From NCBI RefSeq assembly GCF_002906255.1, contig NZ_POTC01000003.1:62001-126000 (forward strand): a DNA stretch of 64,000 nt, written 5' to 3'. The translations under genes were made by a program, and so were the position numbers. Position 1 is the first letter of the stretch; every line of letters starts with the position of its first letter. The DNA is from Novacetimonas maltaceti (lineage in GTDB: Bacteria > Pseudomonadota > Alphaproteobacteria > Acetobacterales > Acetobacteraceae). The notes below the pieces were generated by a model. The model ran no database searches, had not been told where the DNA came from, and worked only from the letters and a program-made list of their open reading frames with translations. Shown here one piece after another: positions 43,643 to 52,213 of this stretch.

Positions 43643-46090
43643 TCAGAAACCGGCCGATACGGAAACCATCGCGGCGAATGCGCCACCAACAAGATAGACA
43701 GGGGCAGACGTTTTCGCCACGCCGTTGCTCATGTACATGTTGCCTGCGACCGTGCGGGTCGGATGGGCGTTGGTGGTGAAGCTCGAACCACCGGACAGGT
43801 AATGGTTGTCGCCGATGTTCATGATGTTGAGCTGGATCTGCGGCGCCTTGGCCGGGCCAAGCTTCTTCATGCGGTAACCCAGCGCAATGTCCGACGTGAT
43901 GTAGGAGGGGATCTTCTCGTCATTCATGAAGGTCGTGTACTGGGAGTCAACATAACGCAGCGCGAAGTTTCCGAAGAACGTGCCGTCATCATAGTTCAGC
44001 CCGATGGCACCCGTGAAGCGGGGCGATTCAACCGCAACCTTGCCAGCCGTGGGCAGGTAGTTTCCGCCACCGGCGTTGAAGTTGTTGTCCATCGTCGCAT
44101 GCAGGTACTGTCCCGACAGGTACGGGCTGATGTGATGCCAGCGACGCAGGCCGAATTCGATCTGCGCACCACGCGATGTCTGCCCACCGATGTTGATCGG
44201 TTCGGAAATCAGCTGGTTGGTGCCAGGGATATAGTTCAGCGACGTAACCTGGTGGTTGGTCATGTTCAGATTGAACAGCGAGAACGCAACATTGTAGAAA
44301 CCCGAGTGACGGAACCCGATTTCTTCACCAATGGAATATTCAGGCTTGAGCGAACCGGGCTGTTCGACCGCATGCGATGCGTTGGGATCGAAGATCTGGC
44401 TGTAGGCCTCGACCGATGCCGGCGCACGGAAAGCCGTGGTGCCGTTGATATAGATCTGGTCGTGCTTCGTGATCCGGTAACTGGCGGAGAACTGGGGCAG
44501 CGGCTCGAAATAGTTGCCCGCCTTGTAATACGGATCAGCACCCGGCACGTTGTTGGTGCCCGTCCTGCTGACCATCGCGGCGCGGAAACCGGCACTCAGG
44601 ATCAGGCGGTCATGCAGCAGTTTCAGCGTGTCGGCAATGAACAGCGTATTGACCTGCTGCTTGAAGTTCAGGTCATACCCGGTCAGGATCCGGCCGGTAT
44701 CAGCAACCACGATCGGGCTGTTGGAATACGAACCGTTGTTGAACACACGGTTGAAGGTCGAAAGTTCTTCATGCGTGGTATAGTTATACCAGTAACCGAC
44801 CGACAGCTTGTTATGTCCCGCCGTCCAGTCAAGCGACATGTTGAGCGAAGAACTCTTCTGGTTCCACGGATCGATGCTTTCCGTCAGGATCGAACCGGTC
44901 CCCTTGGGGATGCCGACAAGGCTGTTGTACTGCTGTGTTCCCATGTACCCACCGGTCGTCGGGATGTTTTCCCCACCGTTGGAGGGACCGAACTGATGTT
45001 CGTAATAGGGCGTGACATGCAGCTTGAGGTTTTTCGCCAGCGTGAAGTGCGACGGCAGGATGATGGTCTGGGAATTCAGGTTCGAAATCGCCAGTCCATA
45101 GAACAGGGAATCACCACGGGTGAAATCACCGTCATAGTTGAAGCTGTCGCCATACTGCTTCCACTGCTTCAGGCTGGGCGAACGCCATGCGGTCTGCTGC
45201 TGGCGGTTATAGGAGAAGATGGCGGAGATGCTGTTGCCATCGCCCCATTCCTTCACGAACTTTGAGTCGATATGATACCGGAACAGTCCGCCGGGACCAC
45301 GCCAGTTATTGTAGCTGGTGTGGGAGAACGAGACGAAGCCACGGATACCGGTATTGCCGATATCGCCTGTTTCATAACGGATGAATTCCTTGTTCGCGCT
45401 GTGCGTGCCGCCCGCAAGGTCAACGAAACCGCCCTGATGGTGGGAGGGGTTGATTTCCTGTGCCGAAATCTGCCCGCCGACCGCGTTGTACAGCGGCGCA
45501 TCCATGTCGGGCGATCCCTGGGAGACGGTTACCGAACCAAGGTTTTCGGAATCCACCATCATGCTGGTATAGGGCTGGTAATTGATCGGGTCGGCCATCG
45601 GCGCGCCCTCGAACAGGTAACCGATCTGCGCCTGCGTCATGCCGCGCATGGTCATGTTGTTACCCGTCAGGCCAAACGGGTCCTGGCTGGAGTAATTGAC
45701 ACCCGGAAGTTCAGCAACAAGCGACGAAATATTGGCTGTCGGGGCCTGCTTTGCAATAAAGTCACGTGTCACGCCGCTCTGTGAACGCGGGGCCGTCTGC
45801 GTCGGCATCAATCCCCCGCCCGGGGTCAGGTTGTTCACGCCGTTGGACGTCGTGATACCGTGACTGGTCACACGGATCTGTTCCACGTTGGAATGTGGCT
45901 GCGCATCGGTTGCGGCCGGTGCTGGCCGTGCGGCCTTTGCCGTTGCGGGCGCATGCCCTGCCTTAGAACGTAACGAAGCGTTCGCTCCCCCTTCGCGTGT
46001 CGTGACCACGCCCTGCCCATATGCAGGAACGACAACCAGGCTCGCCAATACGGTACAACAGAGGGATAGATTACGATACGAAACGTTCAT
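43643..46090 (-). CDS. TonB-dependent outer-membrane receptor, probable muropeptide/amino-sugar uptake
   Basis: About 815 residues: signal peptide (LCCTVLASLVVVPAYG), a short Ala/Pro-rich linker, a plug domain from about residue 85 to 230 (LVAELPGVNYSSQDPFGLTGNNMTMRG is its core, then GSVTVSQGSPDMDAPLYNAVGG) and a beta-barrel ending in a terminal Phe (VSVSAGF). AGGGA precedes ATG 46090. It is the first gene of an operon with the sugar permease, the TIM-barrel-like protein, nagB, kinase, nagA and GH20. That context argues for uptake of peptidoglycan or chitin fragments rather than siderophores. No SusD-like partner is present. Confidence 0.9.
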   Translation of the reverse strand: MNVSYRNLSLCCTVLASLVVVPAYGQGVVTTREGGANASLRSKAGHAPATAKAARPAPAATDAQPHSNVEQIRVTSHGITTSNGVNNLTPGGGLMPTQTAPRSQSGVTRDFIAKQAPTANISSLVAELPGVNYSSQDPFGLTGNNMTMRGMTQAQIGYLFEGAPMADPINYQPYTSMMVDSENLGSVTVSQGSPDMDAPLYNAVGGQISAQEINPSHHQGGFVDLAGGTHSANKEFIRYETGDIGNTGIRGFVSFSHTSYNNWRGPGGLFRYHIDSKFVKEWGDGNSISAIFSYNRQQQTAWRSPSLKQWKQYGDSFNYDGDFTRGDSLFYGLAISNLNSQTIILPSHFTLAKNLKLHVTPYYEHQFGPSNGGENIPTTGGYMGTQQYNSLVGIPKGTGSILTESIDPWNQKSSSLNMSLDWTAGHNKLSVGYWYNYTTHEELSTFNRVFNNGSYSNSPIVVADTGRILTGYDLNFKQQVNTLFIADTLKLLHDRLILSAGFRAAMVSRTGTNNVPGADPYYKAGNYFEPLPQFSASYRITKHDQIYINGTTAFRAPASVEAYSQIFDPNASHAVEQPGSLKPEYSIGEEIGFRHSGFYNVAFSLFNLNMTNHQVTSLNYIPGTNQLISEPINIGGQTSRGAQIEFGLRRWHHISPYLSGQYLHATMDNNFNAGGGNYLPTAGKVAVESPRFTGAIGLNYDDGTFFGNFALRYVDSQYTTFMNDEKIPSYITSDIALGYRMKKLGPAKAPQIQLNIMNIGDNHYLSGGSSFTTNAHPTRTVAGNMYMSNGVAKTSAPVYLVGGAFAAMVSVSAGF

Positions 46091-46171
46091 GAACGTGAAT
46101 CCCTGCATTCAGGTGAAAAAGCGGCGAAACAAACGTTTTGTTCCGTTAATGGATAATGACAGACCTATCGA

Positions 46172-46184
46172 AACCAAAGCAATA
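46172..46184. repeat. 13-nt element shared with the SSS symporter promoter region (copy 2)
   Basis: AACCAAAGCAATA, identical to 32858-32870, lies 82 nt upstream of the TonB receptor start. Both genes are transcribed leftward, so the element has the same orientation to each. Confidence 0.4.
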
Positions 46185-46306
46185 GTTCGGAAACCGTCCA
46201 ATGATAGTTTTGGAATGAAAACAAAGTGGATGGAGTATTTTTCAGTGCATTTCAGCCATGAAAATGGTCCAAAAATACTACGGAACCTTATCAAGTCATT
46301 GTTTTA

Positions 46307-46330
46307 GATGTATTATTTTCCCAATACATC
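46307..46330. promoter_or_regulatory. 8-8-8 inverted repeat upstream of the receptor operon
   Basis: GATGTATT and AATACATC are perfect reverse complements separated by 8 nt, 217 nt upstream of the receptor ATG. Either a binding site for one of the local regulators or a hairpin ending the kinase transcript; the kinase stop lies 131 nt further on. Confidence 0.4.
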
Positions 46331-46461
46331 GGGACTGGCACACCCCCAGGATCGTAGCATTTTTGTCACAATTCCTATGGGTGCCTGCAATGGGGGCAAG
46401 AAAGACAGCGGACCTGCGTTAATTCTGTTTCCAGACAATCAGGAAAAGTGCCGCCCTGCCC

Positions 46462-47349
46462 TCAATCCCTGAGCCATGACGCCCCGATCAGGCCGGAATC
46501 CGCAGGCAGGCTGGCCGGGACAACCAGCGCACTTTCCTGCTGGCGCAGGATGCGCCCGCGCACCATGCGGTCCAGCGCGCCGATCAATTCCACCTGATGC
46601 GCAAGGCCGCCGCCAACCGGCATGATGGAAGCCCCCGTTACGTTGGCGACCATTGCCAGACCGGCAGACATGCGATCGAGCCAGACATCGACGGTGCGCC
46701 GCGCCGCGGCCTCCCCTGACTGCCAGTTGGCAAGGAGGTCGCGGGCATGCAGCGCCTCATTGCCCAGATGCCGATGCAGCCGTTCGATCCCGCGTGCGCC
46801 GCCAATCGTATCGAGGCAACCATGCTGCCCGCACTGGCACGGCAGGCACGGGATGGCATCCGCGCCAGTGGCCTGCGCGATGAAGGGGCCATGCCCCCAT
46901 TCCCCACCCAGGCCGCCACGGCCGATGACAGGGCGGCCATGGATGATGAGGCCACCGCCGACCCCCGTTCCCAGGATGACGCCGAAGACGATTTCATGCC
47001 CCTTCCCCACGCCCTGCATGGCCTCGCTCAGCGCAAAGCAGTGCGCGTCATTGGCCACCAGCACATGCCGCCCCAGACGCCGGGTCAGCAGTTCACGCAT
47101 CGGCACGTCATTGACGCACGGAATGTTGGCGGTGCGCGTCCGCCCCGTATCGGGCGCGCACACGCCGGCAATCGCCATGTGCAGGGGAATGGCGGGATCG
47201 TACCCGGCGGTCATGACATTCAGCGCCGAAACAAACCCCTCCAGGTCAGAAGTCGGTGTCGGCAGGCGTTGCCGGTGCGCCAGGTGATGGCTGGGGTCGG
47301 CTTCCGCAAAATCGATATAGGATCCACCGATATCGGCGCAAAGTATCAC
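46462..47349 (-). CDS. ROK-family sugar kinase, probable N-acetylglucosamine kinase NagK
   Basis: A 295-residue cytoplasmic ROK kinase. It begins LCADIGGSYIDFAEA (phosphate loop); the catalytic aspartate is Asp101 in VANDAHCFALSEA; LGTGVGGGLI follows; the ROK signature has GGEWGH (Glu150, His153) and the zinc motif CQCGQHGCLDT (Cys171, 173, 178). GTG 47349 is chosen because AGGAGAAG lies 5 nt upstream; the open frame reaches 47448 but that part is not family-like. Divergent from a ROK repressor over a pseudo-palindrome. Most likely phosphorylates GlcNAc to GlcNAc-6-phosphate; glucose or ManNAc are other options in this family. Confidence 0.9.
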   Translation of the reverse strand: MILCADIGGSYIDFAEADPSHHLAHRQRLPTPTSDLEGFVSALNVMTAGYDPAIPLHMAIAGVCAPDTGRTRTANIPCVNDVPMRELLTRRLGRHVLVANDAHCFALSEAMQGVGKGHEIVFGVILGTGVGGGLIIHGRPVIGRGGLGGEWGHGPFIAQATGADAIPCLPCQCGQHGCLDTIGGARGIERLHRHLGNEALHARDLLANWQSGEAAARRTVDVWLDRMSAGLAMVANVTGASIMPVGGGLAHQVELIGALDRMVRGRILRQQESALVVPASLPADSGLIGASWLRD

Positions 47350-47447
47350 CGGATCTTCTCCTGCATGGTTATGTATGACGGGCTGATCTCGATACGCAGA
47401 ACCTGTATCGGTGGCAGGCCGTGCCCACGGAAAAGCATCCGGAATCA

Positions 47448-47470
47448 TTCAACTAACTCACTAAGTTCAA
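47448..47470. promoter_or_regulatory. Pseudo-palindrome between divergent ROK kinase and ROK repressor genes
   Basis: The core AACTAACTCACTAAGTT (47451-47467) flanked by TTC and CAA reads nearly the same on both strands, with mismatches only at alternate inner positions. The 23-bp length is like that of NagC-type ROK operators. It lies about 100 nt upstream of the kinase start and 67 nt upstream of the repressor start. Confidence 0.5.
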
Positions 47471-47536
47471 CATTCATACTAATTGTCTTCCGGCTTCGTA
47501 TCAATTAAAAACAATCCAACGGGACAGCCAGTCAGG

Positions 47537-48682
47537 ATGCAGATGTTTACCTCAGGGCAATATCGGGTGCTGCGCGCCATCAGCACGATGGGCAATATCA
47601 GCAGGACACAGCTTGTGGATATCACGGGCCTGAGCAAGGCCACGGTCTCGACCCTGACGCGCGAACTCCTTGACCGCAACATCCTGTCCGAACGTGAACT
47701 GGTGTTCGGGCAGGGACGCCCCGCCATCCTGCTGGGGCTGAACGCCGTCTCCGCCTGTTTTGCGGGGGTTTCCCTGCAATCGGACCCCGGGCAGATCCTG
47801 CTGACGGACCTGCATGGCGAAATCCTTGTCCAGATGGACCTGCCGCGCATATGCGACCCCGACCTGTGCGTGGACCAGATCGCCACCGGCATACACGACC
47901 TTCTGGTACAGGCGGGCGACAGGGCCGGCCCGCTGGGTGGCATCGGCATCGCCATTCCCGGCTTTGTCGCGCGCGACAGGCGCGTGTGCCTGCGCTCCAC
48001 CGCGCTGGGATGGCGCAATGTCGATATTGTCACGCCCCTGAAAGACCGGATGAAAGTACCGGTCTTTGCTGAAAATGATGCAAATGCCCTGGTACAGGGC
48101 GAACATCTGTTCGGCATCCTGCGCGACTGCCCGGATTTCAGCATGATCATCGTGGGCGACGGGGGCATTGGCTGCGCGCATATCGTCGATGGGAAACTGC
48201 ATCGTGGCTTCCACGGCGGTGCGGGCGAAATTTCCCACACGACCGTTTTCTGGCCCGATGGACGCGAACCGGACCGTCCATGCAGTTGTGGCAAGCGGGG
48301 ATGCCTGGACACCGTATCCTCGCTGCAGGCCATACGGTCCATGGCGCAGCAGCGGGGATTGCCCGGATCACCGGCGGAACTGGAAATGCTGGCACGCGAC
48401 GGACATGCCGACGCGCTTGGCATCCTTCATACGGCGGGCGGGGCCATGGGACTGGCCGTGGCGCAGTTGGTACAGCTGTTCGACCCGAGCCAGGTGGTCG
48501 TGCTGCTGGACGAACCGTTCCGCGAAGGCGTGTTTGGCGCGGTGATGCGCCAGACAATGGAAACCAACGTCATGCCCCGCCCCGACTGGGAAACGACCCT
48601 GACCCTGCGTGAAACACGGCATACCGACTGGGCCACCGGGGCGGCAGGCATTGCGACCCGTCAGTTCCTGTTCAGTGAATGA
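47537..48682 (+). CDS. ROK-family transcriptional repressor (NagC-like)
   Basis: About 381 residues: an N-terminal winged HTH (GQYRVLRAISTMGNISRTQLVDITGLSKATVSTLTRELLDRN, roughly residues 7-49) fused to a ROK sugar-binding domain. FAENDANALVQGEH, the HGGAGEISH block and the zinc-motif CSCGKRGCLDT are kept, but the glycine loop reads VGDGGIGCA. Such proteins sense GlcNAc-6-phosphate or free sugars. ATG 47537 is preferred over TTG 47483 and ATG 47543. It is divergent from the ROK kinase and convergent with the exo-muramidase gene, with 9 nt between stops, and probably controls part of this salvage locus. Confidence 0.9.
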   Translation: MQMFTSGQYRVLRAISTMGNISRTQLVDITGLSKATVSTLTRELLDRNILSERELVFGQGRPAILLGLNAVSACFAGVSLQSDPGQILLTDLHGEILVQMDLPRICDPDLCVDQIATGIHDLLVQAGDRAGPLGGIGIAIPGFVARDRRVCLRSTALGWRNVDIVTPLKDRMKVPVFAENDANALVQGEHLFGILRDCPDFSMIIVGDGGIGCAHIVDGKLHRGFHGGAGEISHTTVFWPDGREPDRPCSCGKRGCLDTVSSLQAIRSMAQQRGLPGSPAELEMLARDGHADALGILHTAGGAMGLAVAQLVQLFDPSQVVVLLDEPFREGVFGAVMRQTMETNVMPRPDWETTLTLRETRHTDWATGAAGIATRQFLFSE

Positions 48683-48691
48683 CGGGCCGTT

Positions 48692-49975
48692 TCAGGAATA
48701 AAGCATATATTTCTTCCGCGTTTCCATGAACTTCGCAAGTCCCGGCTGCCATGACCGGATGATCGCATCAGGTGCCATGCCCTGGTCAAGCTGATGCCGG
48801 ACCGTGTCCGTTCCCATAAGGATATCGAACGTCCGTGCATCCTTTCCGCGCCACGGCACCGCCCCCGTCACGGCGCGCAGGGTGGACAGCAGTGTCAGCC
48901 CCGTGCGCACGGCGTCAAATCGTTCGCGATCCGTAACAAGAACCTGCAATCCATGGTCCATCGCCCCCTTGTCCACAAAGGCCACAGGGGCAAAGGCGAC
49001 ATCACGGAACGCGACACCGGGCAGCCCGGACTGTTCCATGCGGTCACGCCATGCCGTCGCATCAAGGCGCGGACCGCCAAGATAGAGGAACGGCATCGCC
49101 GTCCCACGACCAACCGACAGGTCCGTCCCTTCGAACAGGCACGTCCCGGGATAGACGATCGCCGTCTGCACTGTCGGCATGTTCGGGCTGGGGGGCACCC
49201 ATGGCAGGTCCGTCTGGTCAAAGAACAGGTCGCGCGTCCATCCCTTCATGCCGACATGGCGCAGTTGCACGGGGCGACCGGACACGGCAGGAATGAAACA
49301 TGCGTTGAACAGGCCGGCAAGTTCACAGACCGTCATGCCATGCTGGATGGGAATGGCCTGCCGCCCGACGAACGAGGCAAAGCGCGGGTCGAGAACCGGG
49401 CCGCCCACGCGGGTTCCCGATATGGGATTGGGACGGTCGAGCACGACATAGTCGATCCCCAGACGCGCGCAGGCTGCCATCGTGTCATGGAGGGTGGAGA
49501 TGTAGGTATAGAACCGCGCCCCCACGTCCTGGATGTCAAAGACCATCGTATCGATGCCGGAACTGCGGATGATGGCATCCAGACGCGATCCGGAAACATT
49601 ATAGATGTCATAGACCATGACGCCGGTATTCGCGTCACGGGCCTTTGCTTCGGATGCCCCCGCGGGGGCGGAGCCGCGGAAACCGTGTTCGGGGCCGAAG
49701 ATGGCCTGCAGGTTGATGCTGGCATCGGCATGGATGATATCGGCGATATGATGCAGGTTGCGCCCGACGCTGGTCGGGTTGGCGACCAGCCCGACCTTGC
49801 GCCCCTGCAGCATCCCATAGCCATCGGCACGCAGCCCCTCGAACCCTGTCCGGACCGCATGCACGACATTGCCGTCGCAGGCAGGATTTTTCGCAAACGC
49901 ACCACTGGCGCCCGCAAATGCCCCCCCACACAGGGCGATCCCGCCCCCCATGACCGCCCTGCGTGTCAGCTTCAT
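48692..49975 (-). CDS. namZ: DUF1343 exo-beta-N-acetylmuramidase (NamZ-like), exported
   Basis: A 427-residue DUF1343 protein. Characterised members (NamZ of Bacillus subtilis and Tannerella) remove MurNAc from the non-reducing end of peptidoglycan fragments. A signal peptide with an Arg-Arg pair (MKLTRRAVMGGGIALCGGA) suggests Tat or Sec export. Family blocks include GRKVGLVANPTSVGR, IFGPEHGFRGSA, MVYDIYNVS, DTMVFDIQDVGARFYTYISTL (split by position about 140-160), YVVLDRPNPISG and VYPGTCLFEGTDLSVGRGT. It follows a GH20 gene by 24 nt, so exo-hexosaminidase and exo-muramidase are co-expressed and can strip glycan chains alternately. The symbol is given by homology. Confidence 0.9.
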   Translation of the reverse strand: MKLTRRAVMGGGIALCGGAFAGASGAFAKNPACDGNVVHAVRTGFEGLRADGYGMLQGRKVGLVANPTSVGRNLHHIADIIHADASINLQAIFGPEHGFRGSAPAGASEAKARDANTGVMVYDIYNVSGSRLDAIIRSSGIDTMVFDIQDVGARFYTYISTLHDTMAACARLGIDYVVLDRPNPISGTRVGGPVLDPRFASFVGRQAIPIQHGMTVCELAGLFNACFIPAVSGRPVQLRHVGMKGWTRDLFFDQTDLPWVPPSPNMPTVQTAIVYPGTCLFEGTDLSVGRGTAMPFLYLGGPRLDATAWRDRMEQSGLPGVAFRDVAFAPVAFVDKGAMDHGLQVLVTDRERFDAVRTGLTLLSTLRAVTGAVPWRGKDARTFDILMGTDTVRHQLDQGMAPDAIIRSWQPGLAKFMETRKKYMLYS

Positions 49976-49999
49976 GAAAACGCCCCTTTCATCGGGTGA

Positions 50000-52213
50000 T
50001 CAGTGTGCGTGGTCCACCAGTGCATGCAGGCCCGGCAGGATATCGATCAGCAGGCCCGAAGGAGGCTGGTCATGCGTATAGGACGCGACGGCATTCGCGC
50101 ACCCGGCAAAGGTGGCGTCCTGCGCGGCCAGCAGCCTGTTGACGCGCCTGTGCCAGTGACGGCCATGGCTGCGATGCTTTCTGATCGCCTCCAGCCCGAC
50201 ACGCGCCACGGCCGCAAGCTGCTGCGACACCGGCCGCGCATCCTGCAGCAGCGGCGTCGTCGCAACCGTGGCATATCCGGCATCATTGGCCAGATACAGC
50301 TTCAGCATCTGCGTCAGCGGGGCGGCAAGGTCCTTTTCCCCGGCGACATAACGCGCGGCCATGTCATTGAACCTGTTGGCCTCGAAACTGTCCGGGGCGG
50401 CAATGGCGCCCGGGGCGTTCAGCATGGCGTCGCCACTGTGCGATGCCAGCCGGTTCATGGCGTAATTGCGCACGGGGCTTGTCACCGATGTCAGCACCTT
50501 CAGCGGGCCGACATTGCCCGGCGTCAGGCGCGCGATCATGGCGTTCTCATGCGCGCTGGCCTGCAGGCCTGTCGCCTCGAGTTCATGCTGGATCAGGGGC
50601 AGGCGCTTTTCCATGTCCGCCACGTCCCGCACCGAGGCATCGGACCAGAACCGTTCGGCAATCGCGGCCGAACGCGGCCACAGGCGCGCATCGACCATTT
50701 CATCGGACACGATCTCACTCCACAGCGGGGCTTCCCCACCAAGGACCAGTTTCTGCTGTGCTGCGGTCAGCGGCTGCGCATTGGGATCAAGCGCGAAGGC
50801 GTCGATCATCGGCCCCTGCTTGGCGCGCGCGCGCGTGGCTTCCTCAGGCGACAGGCCGACGGCCTTGGGATCGTACGGATCGACCTTGTAATGCTCCGAC
50901 GACGGGTTCAGCAGGTCGAGATAGTAGCCCGAAGACACCACCACCGGATGCCCCGCCTGCGTGGCCGAGGCAATCCATTTCGACCCGCGCCACGTCTCCA
51001 CCACGACATCGCGGGGGATCGGCGCCTCGCTGACCTCGTCCCAGCCCATCATGATCTTGCCCTGCCGTGCAAGCGCATGTTCCACCTGCGCGGTGAACGC
51101 GGCCTGCAGCGCCGGGGCATCGGCATAGCCATGCTGCTTCATGTAGGCGACGATGGCCGGATTGTCGTTCCACTGCTTGGGCGACACCTCATCGCCGCCC
51201 GAATGGAAATAATGGTCGGGGAACAGCCGCCCCATCTCGGCATAGAGTTCCGTCGCGAACTTCAGCGTCTGCGGCTTGGTCGGGTCGAACGCGGCGTTGT
51301 TCAGGTTATAGACCTTGTTGCAGATCGCCTTGGTCTTGACGGTGTTGATGGTGATCGAACAGGGGGATTCCCGCTCCTCGGCCGAGGGGACATGCTGCGC
51401 CGCAAGTTCGGGATAGGCCTCCAGTATGGACAGCGTATGCCCCGGCACGTCGAATTCCGGCACGATGCGGATGCCACGGTCGGCGGCATAGGCCACGATG
51501 TCACGCACCTGCGCCTGGGTATAATACTGGTTGTGGCCGCCGACCTGATGCAGGCGCGGGAAGCGGAGGCTTTCGACACGGAAGCCGGTCCCGTCACTCA
51601 GATGCCAGTGCAGGACATTGAGTTTCGTCAGTTCCATGGCGTCAAGCTGGCGCTTCATGGTGTCCACCGACATGAAATGACGCGACACGTCGATCATCAC
51701 GCCACGCCATGGGAAACGCGGCGCGTCATTGATGGCGGCCTCGTGGATGACCGGCCCCTGCGGGGTCTGGACCACAAGCTGCAGCAGGGTGGCAAGCCCG
51801 TGCACGACACCGGCCGGCCCGTCGGCATCAAGGCGGATGCCGTTCTGTGACGTGACGTTCAGGGTATAGTGTTCACGCTCATGCACGCTCAGATACGCGG
51901 GATCCGGCCTCGTGGAGATATGCAGCACAAGCGGCGCGCCACCAGCAGCGGGAGCACCGGCAAGCATGGCGAGGCGGCCGGAAAAACGTGCCGCCGCACG
52001 CTGCAGCATCGGCGTGGGCCTGCCCGCCCATTCGATGCGCACCCCACCCGCGACGGCGACATCCTGCCCCGACAGAGTGACGGACTGCGGGCGCGGCATC
52101 AGCGCGACAGGGGACGTATCGGCCAGCGCCGGCGCACAGAGCGCGGCCAGCAGCGCCACGGAACTGCAGGCAGCATGCAGGAAACGGCGGGAGCGGTGCA
52201 CGATAGGAAGCAT
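50000..52213 (-). CDS. GH20 beta-N-acetylhexosaminidase (second), exported
   Basis: A 737-residue GH20 enzyme, clearly related to the one at 36-38 kb. Signal peptide FLHAACSSVALLAALCAPALA; GH20b block DGPAGVVHGLATLLQL; barrel starting PRFPWRGVMIDVSRHF; catalytic pair Asp341-Glu342 in HSGGDEV; VVVETWRGS and MMGWDEVSE follow. Compared with the first copy it has an insertion of about 30 residues after VPEFDVPGH containing two cysteines (SPCSITINTVKTKAICNK) that may form a disulphide. ATG 52213 is chosen (GGAAAG upstream); the frame continues to 52462 as non-family sequence. First gene of the GH20-namZ pair; should release non-reducing GlcNAc in the periplasm. Confidence 0.94.
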   Translation of the reverse strand: MLPIVHRSRRFLHAACSSVALLAALCAPALADTSPVALMPRPQSVTLSGQDVAVAGGVRIEWAGRPTPMLQRAAARFSGRLAMLAGAPAAGGAPLVLHISTRPDPAYLSVHEREHYTLNVTSQNGIRLDADGPAGVVHGLATLLQLVVQTPQGPVIHEAAINDAPRFPWRGVMIDVSRHFMSVDTMKRQLDAMELTKLNVLHWHLSDGTGFRVESLRFPRLHQVGGHNQYYTQAQVRDIVAYAADRGIRIVPEFDVPGHTLSILEAYPELAAQHVPSAEERESPCSITINTVKTKAICNKVYNLNNAAFDPTKPQTLKFATELYAEMGRLFPDHYFHSGGDEVSPKQWNDNPAIVAYMKQHGYADAPALQAAFTAQVEHALARQGKIMMGWDEVSEAPIPRDVVVETWRGSKWIASATQAGHPVVVSSGYYLDLLNPSSEHYKVDPYDPKAVGLSPEEATRARAKQGPMIDAFALDPNAQPLTAAQQKLVLGGEAPLWSEIVSDEMVDARLWPRSAAIAERFWSDASVRDVADMEKRLPLIQHELEATGLQASAHENAMIARLTPGNVGPLKVLTSVTSPVRNYAMNRLASHSGDAMLNAPGAIAAPDSFEANRFNDMAARYVAGEKDLAAPLTQMLKLYLANDAGYATVATTPLLQDARPVSQQLAAVARVGLEAIRKHRSHGRHWHRRVNRLLAAQDATFAGCANAVASYTHDQPPSGLLIDILPGLHALVDHAH

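Larger units (their letters stand above)
46091..46461. other. Control region between ROK kinase gene and TonB receptor gene
   Basis: A 371-bp AT-rich gap ahead of the receptor operon. It contains the second copy of the 13-nt element (46172-46184) and an 8-8-8 inverted repeat at 46307-46330. No convincing coding sequence. It should hold the receptor-operon promoter. Confidence 0.6.

Noticed and set aside
43643-46090. Siderophore receptor
   Set aside because: TonB-receptor architecture alone allows it, but there is no Fur box and the operon is all amino-sugar genes.
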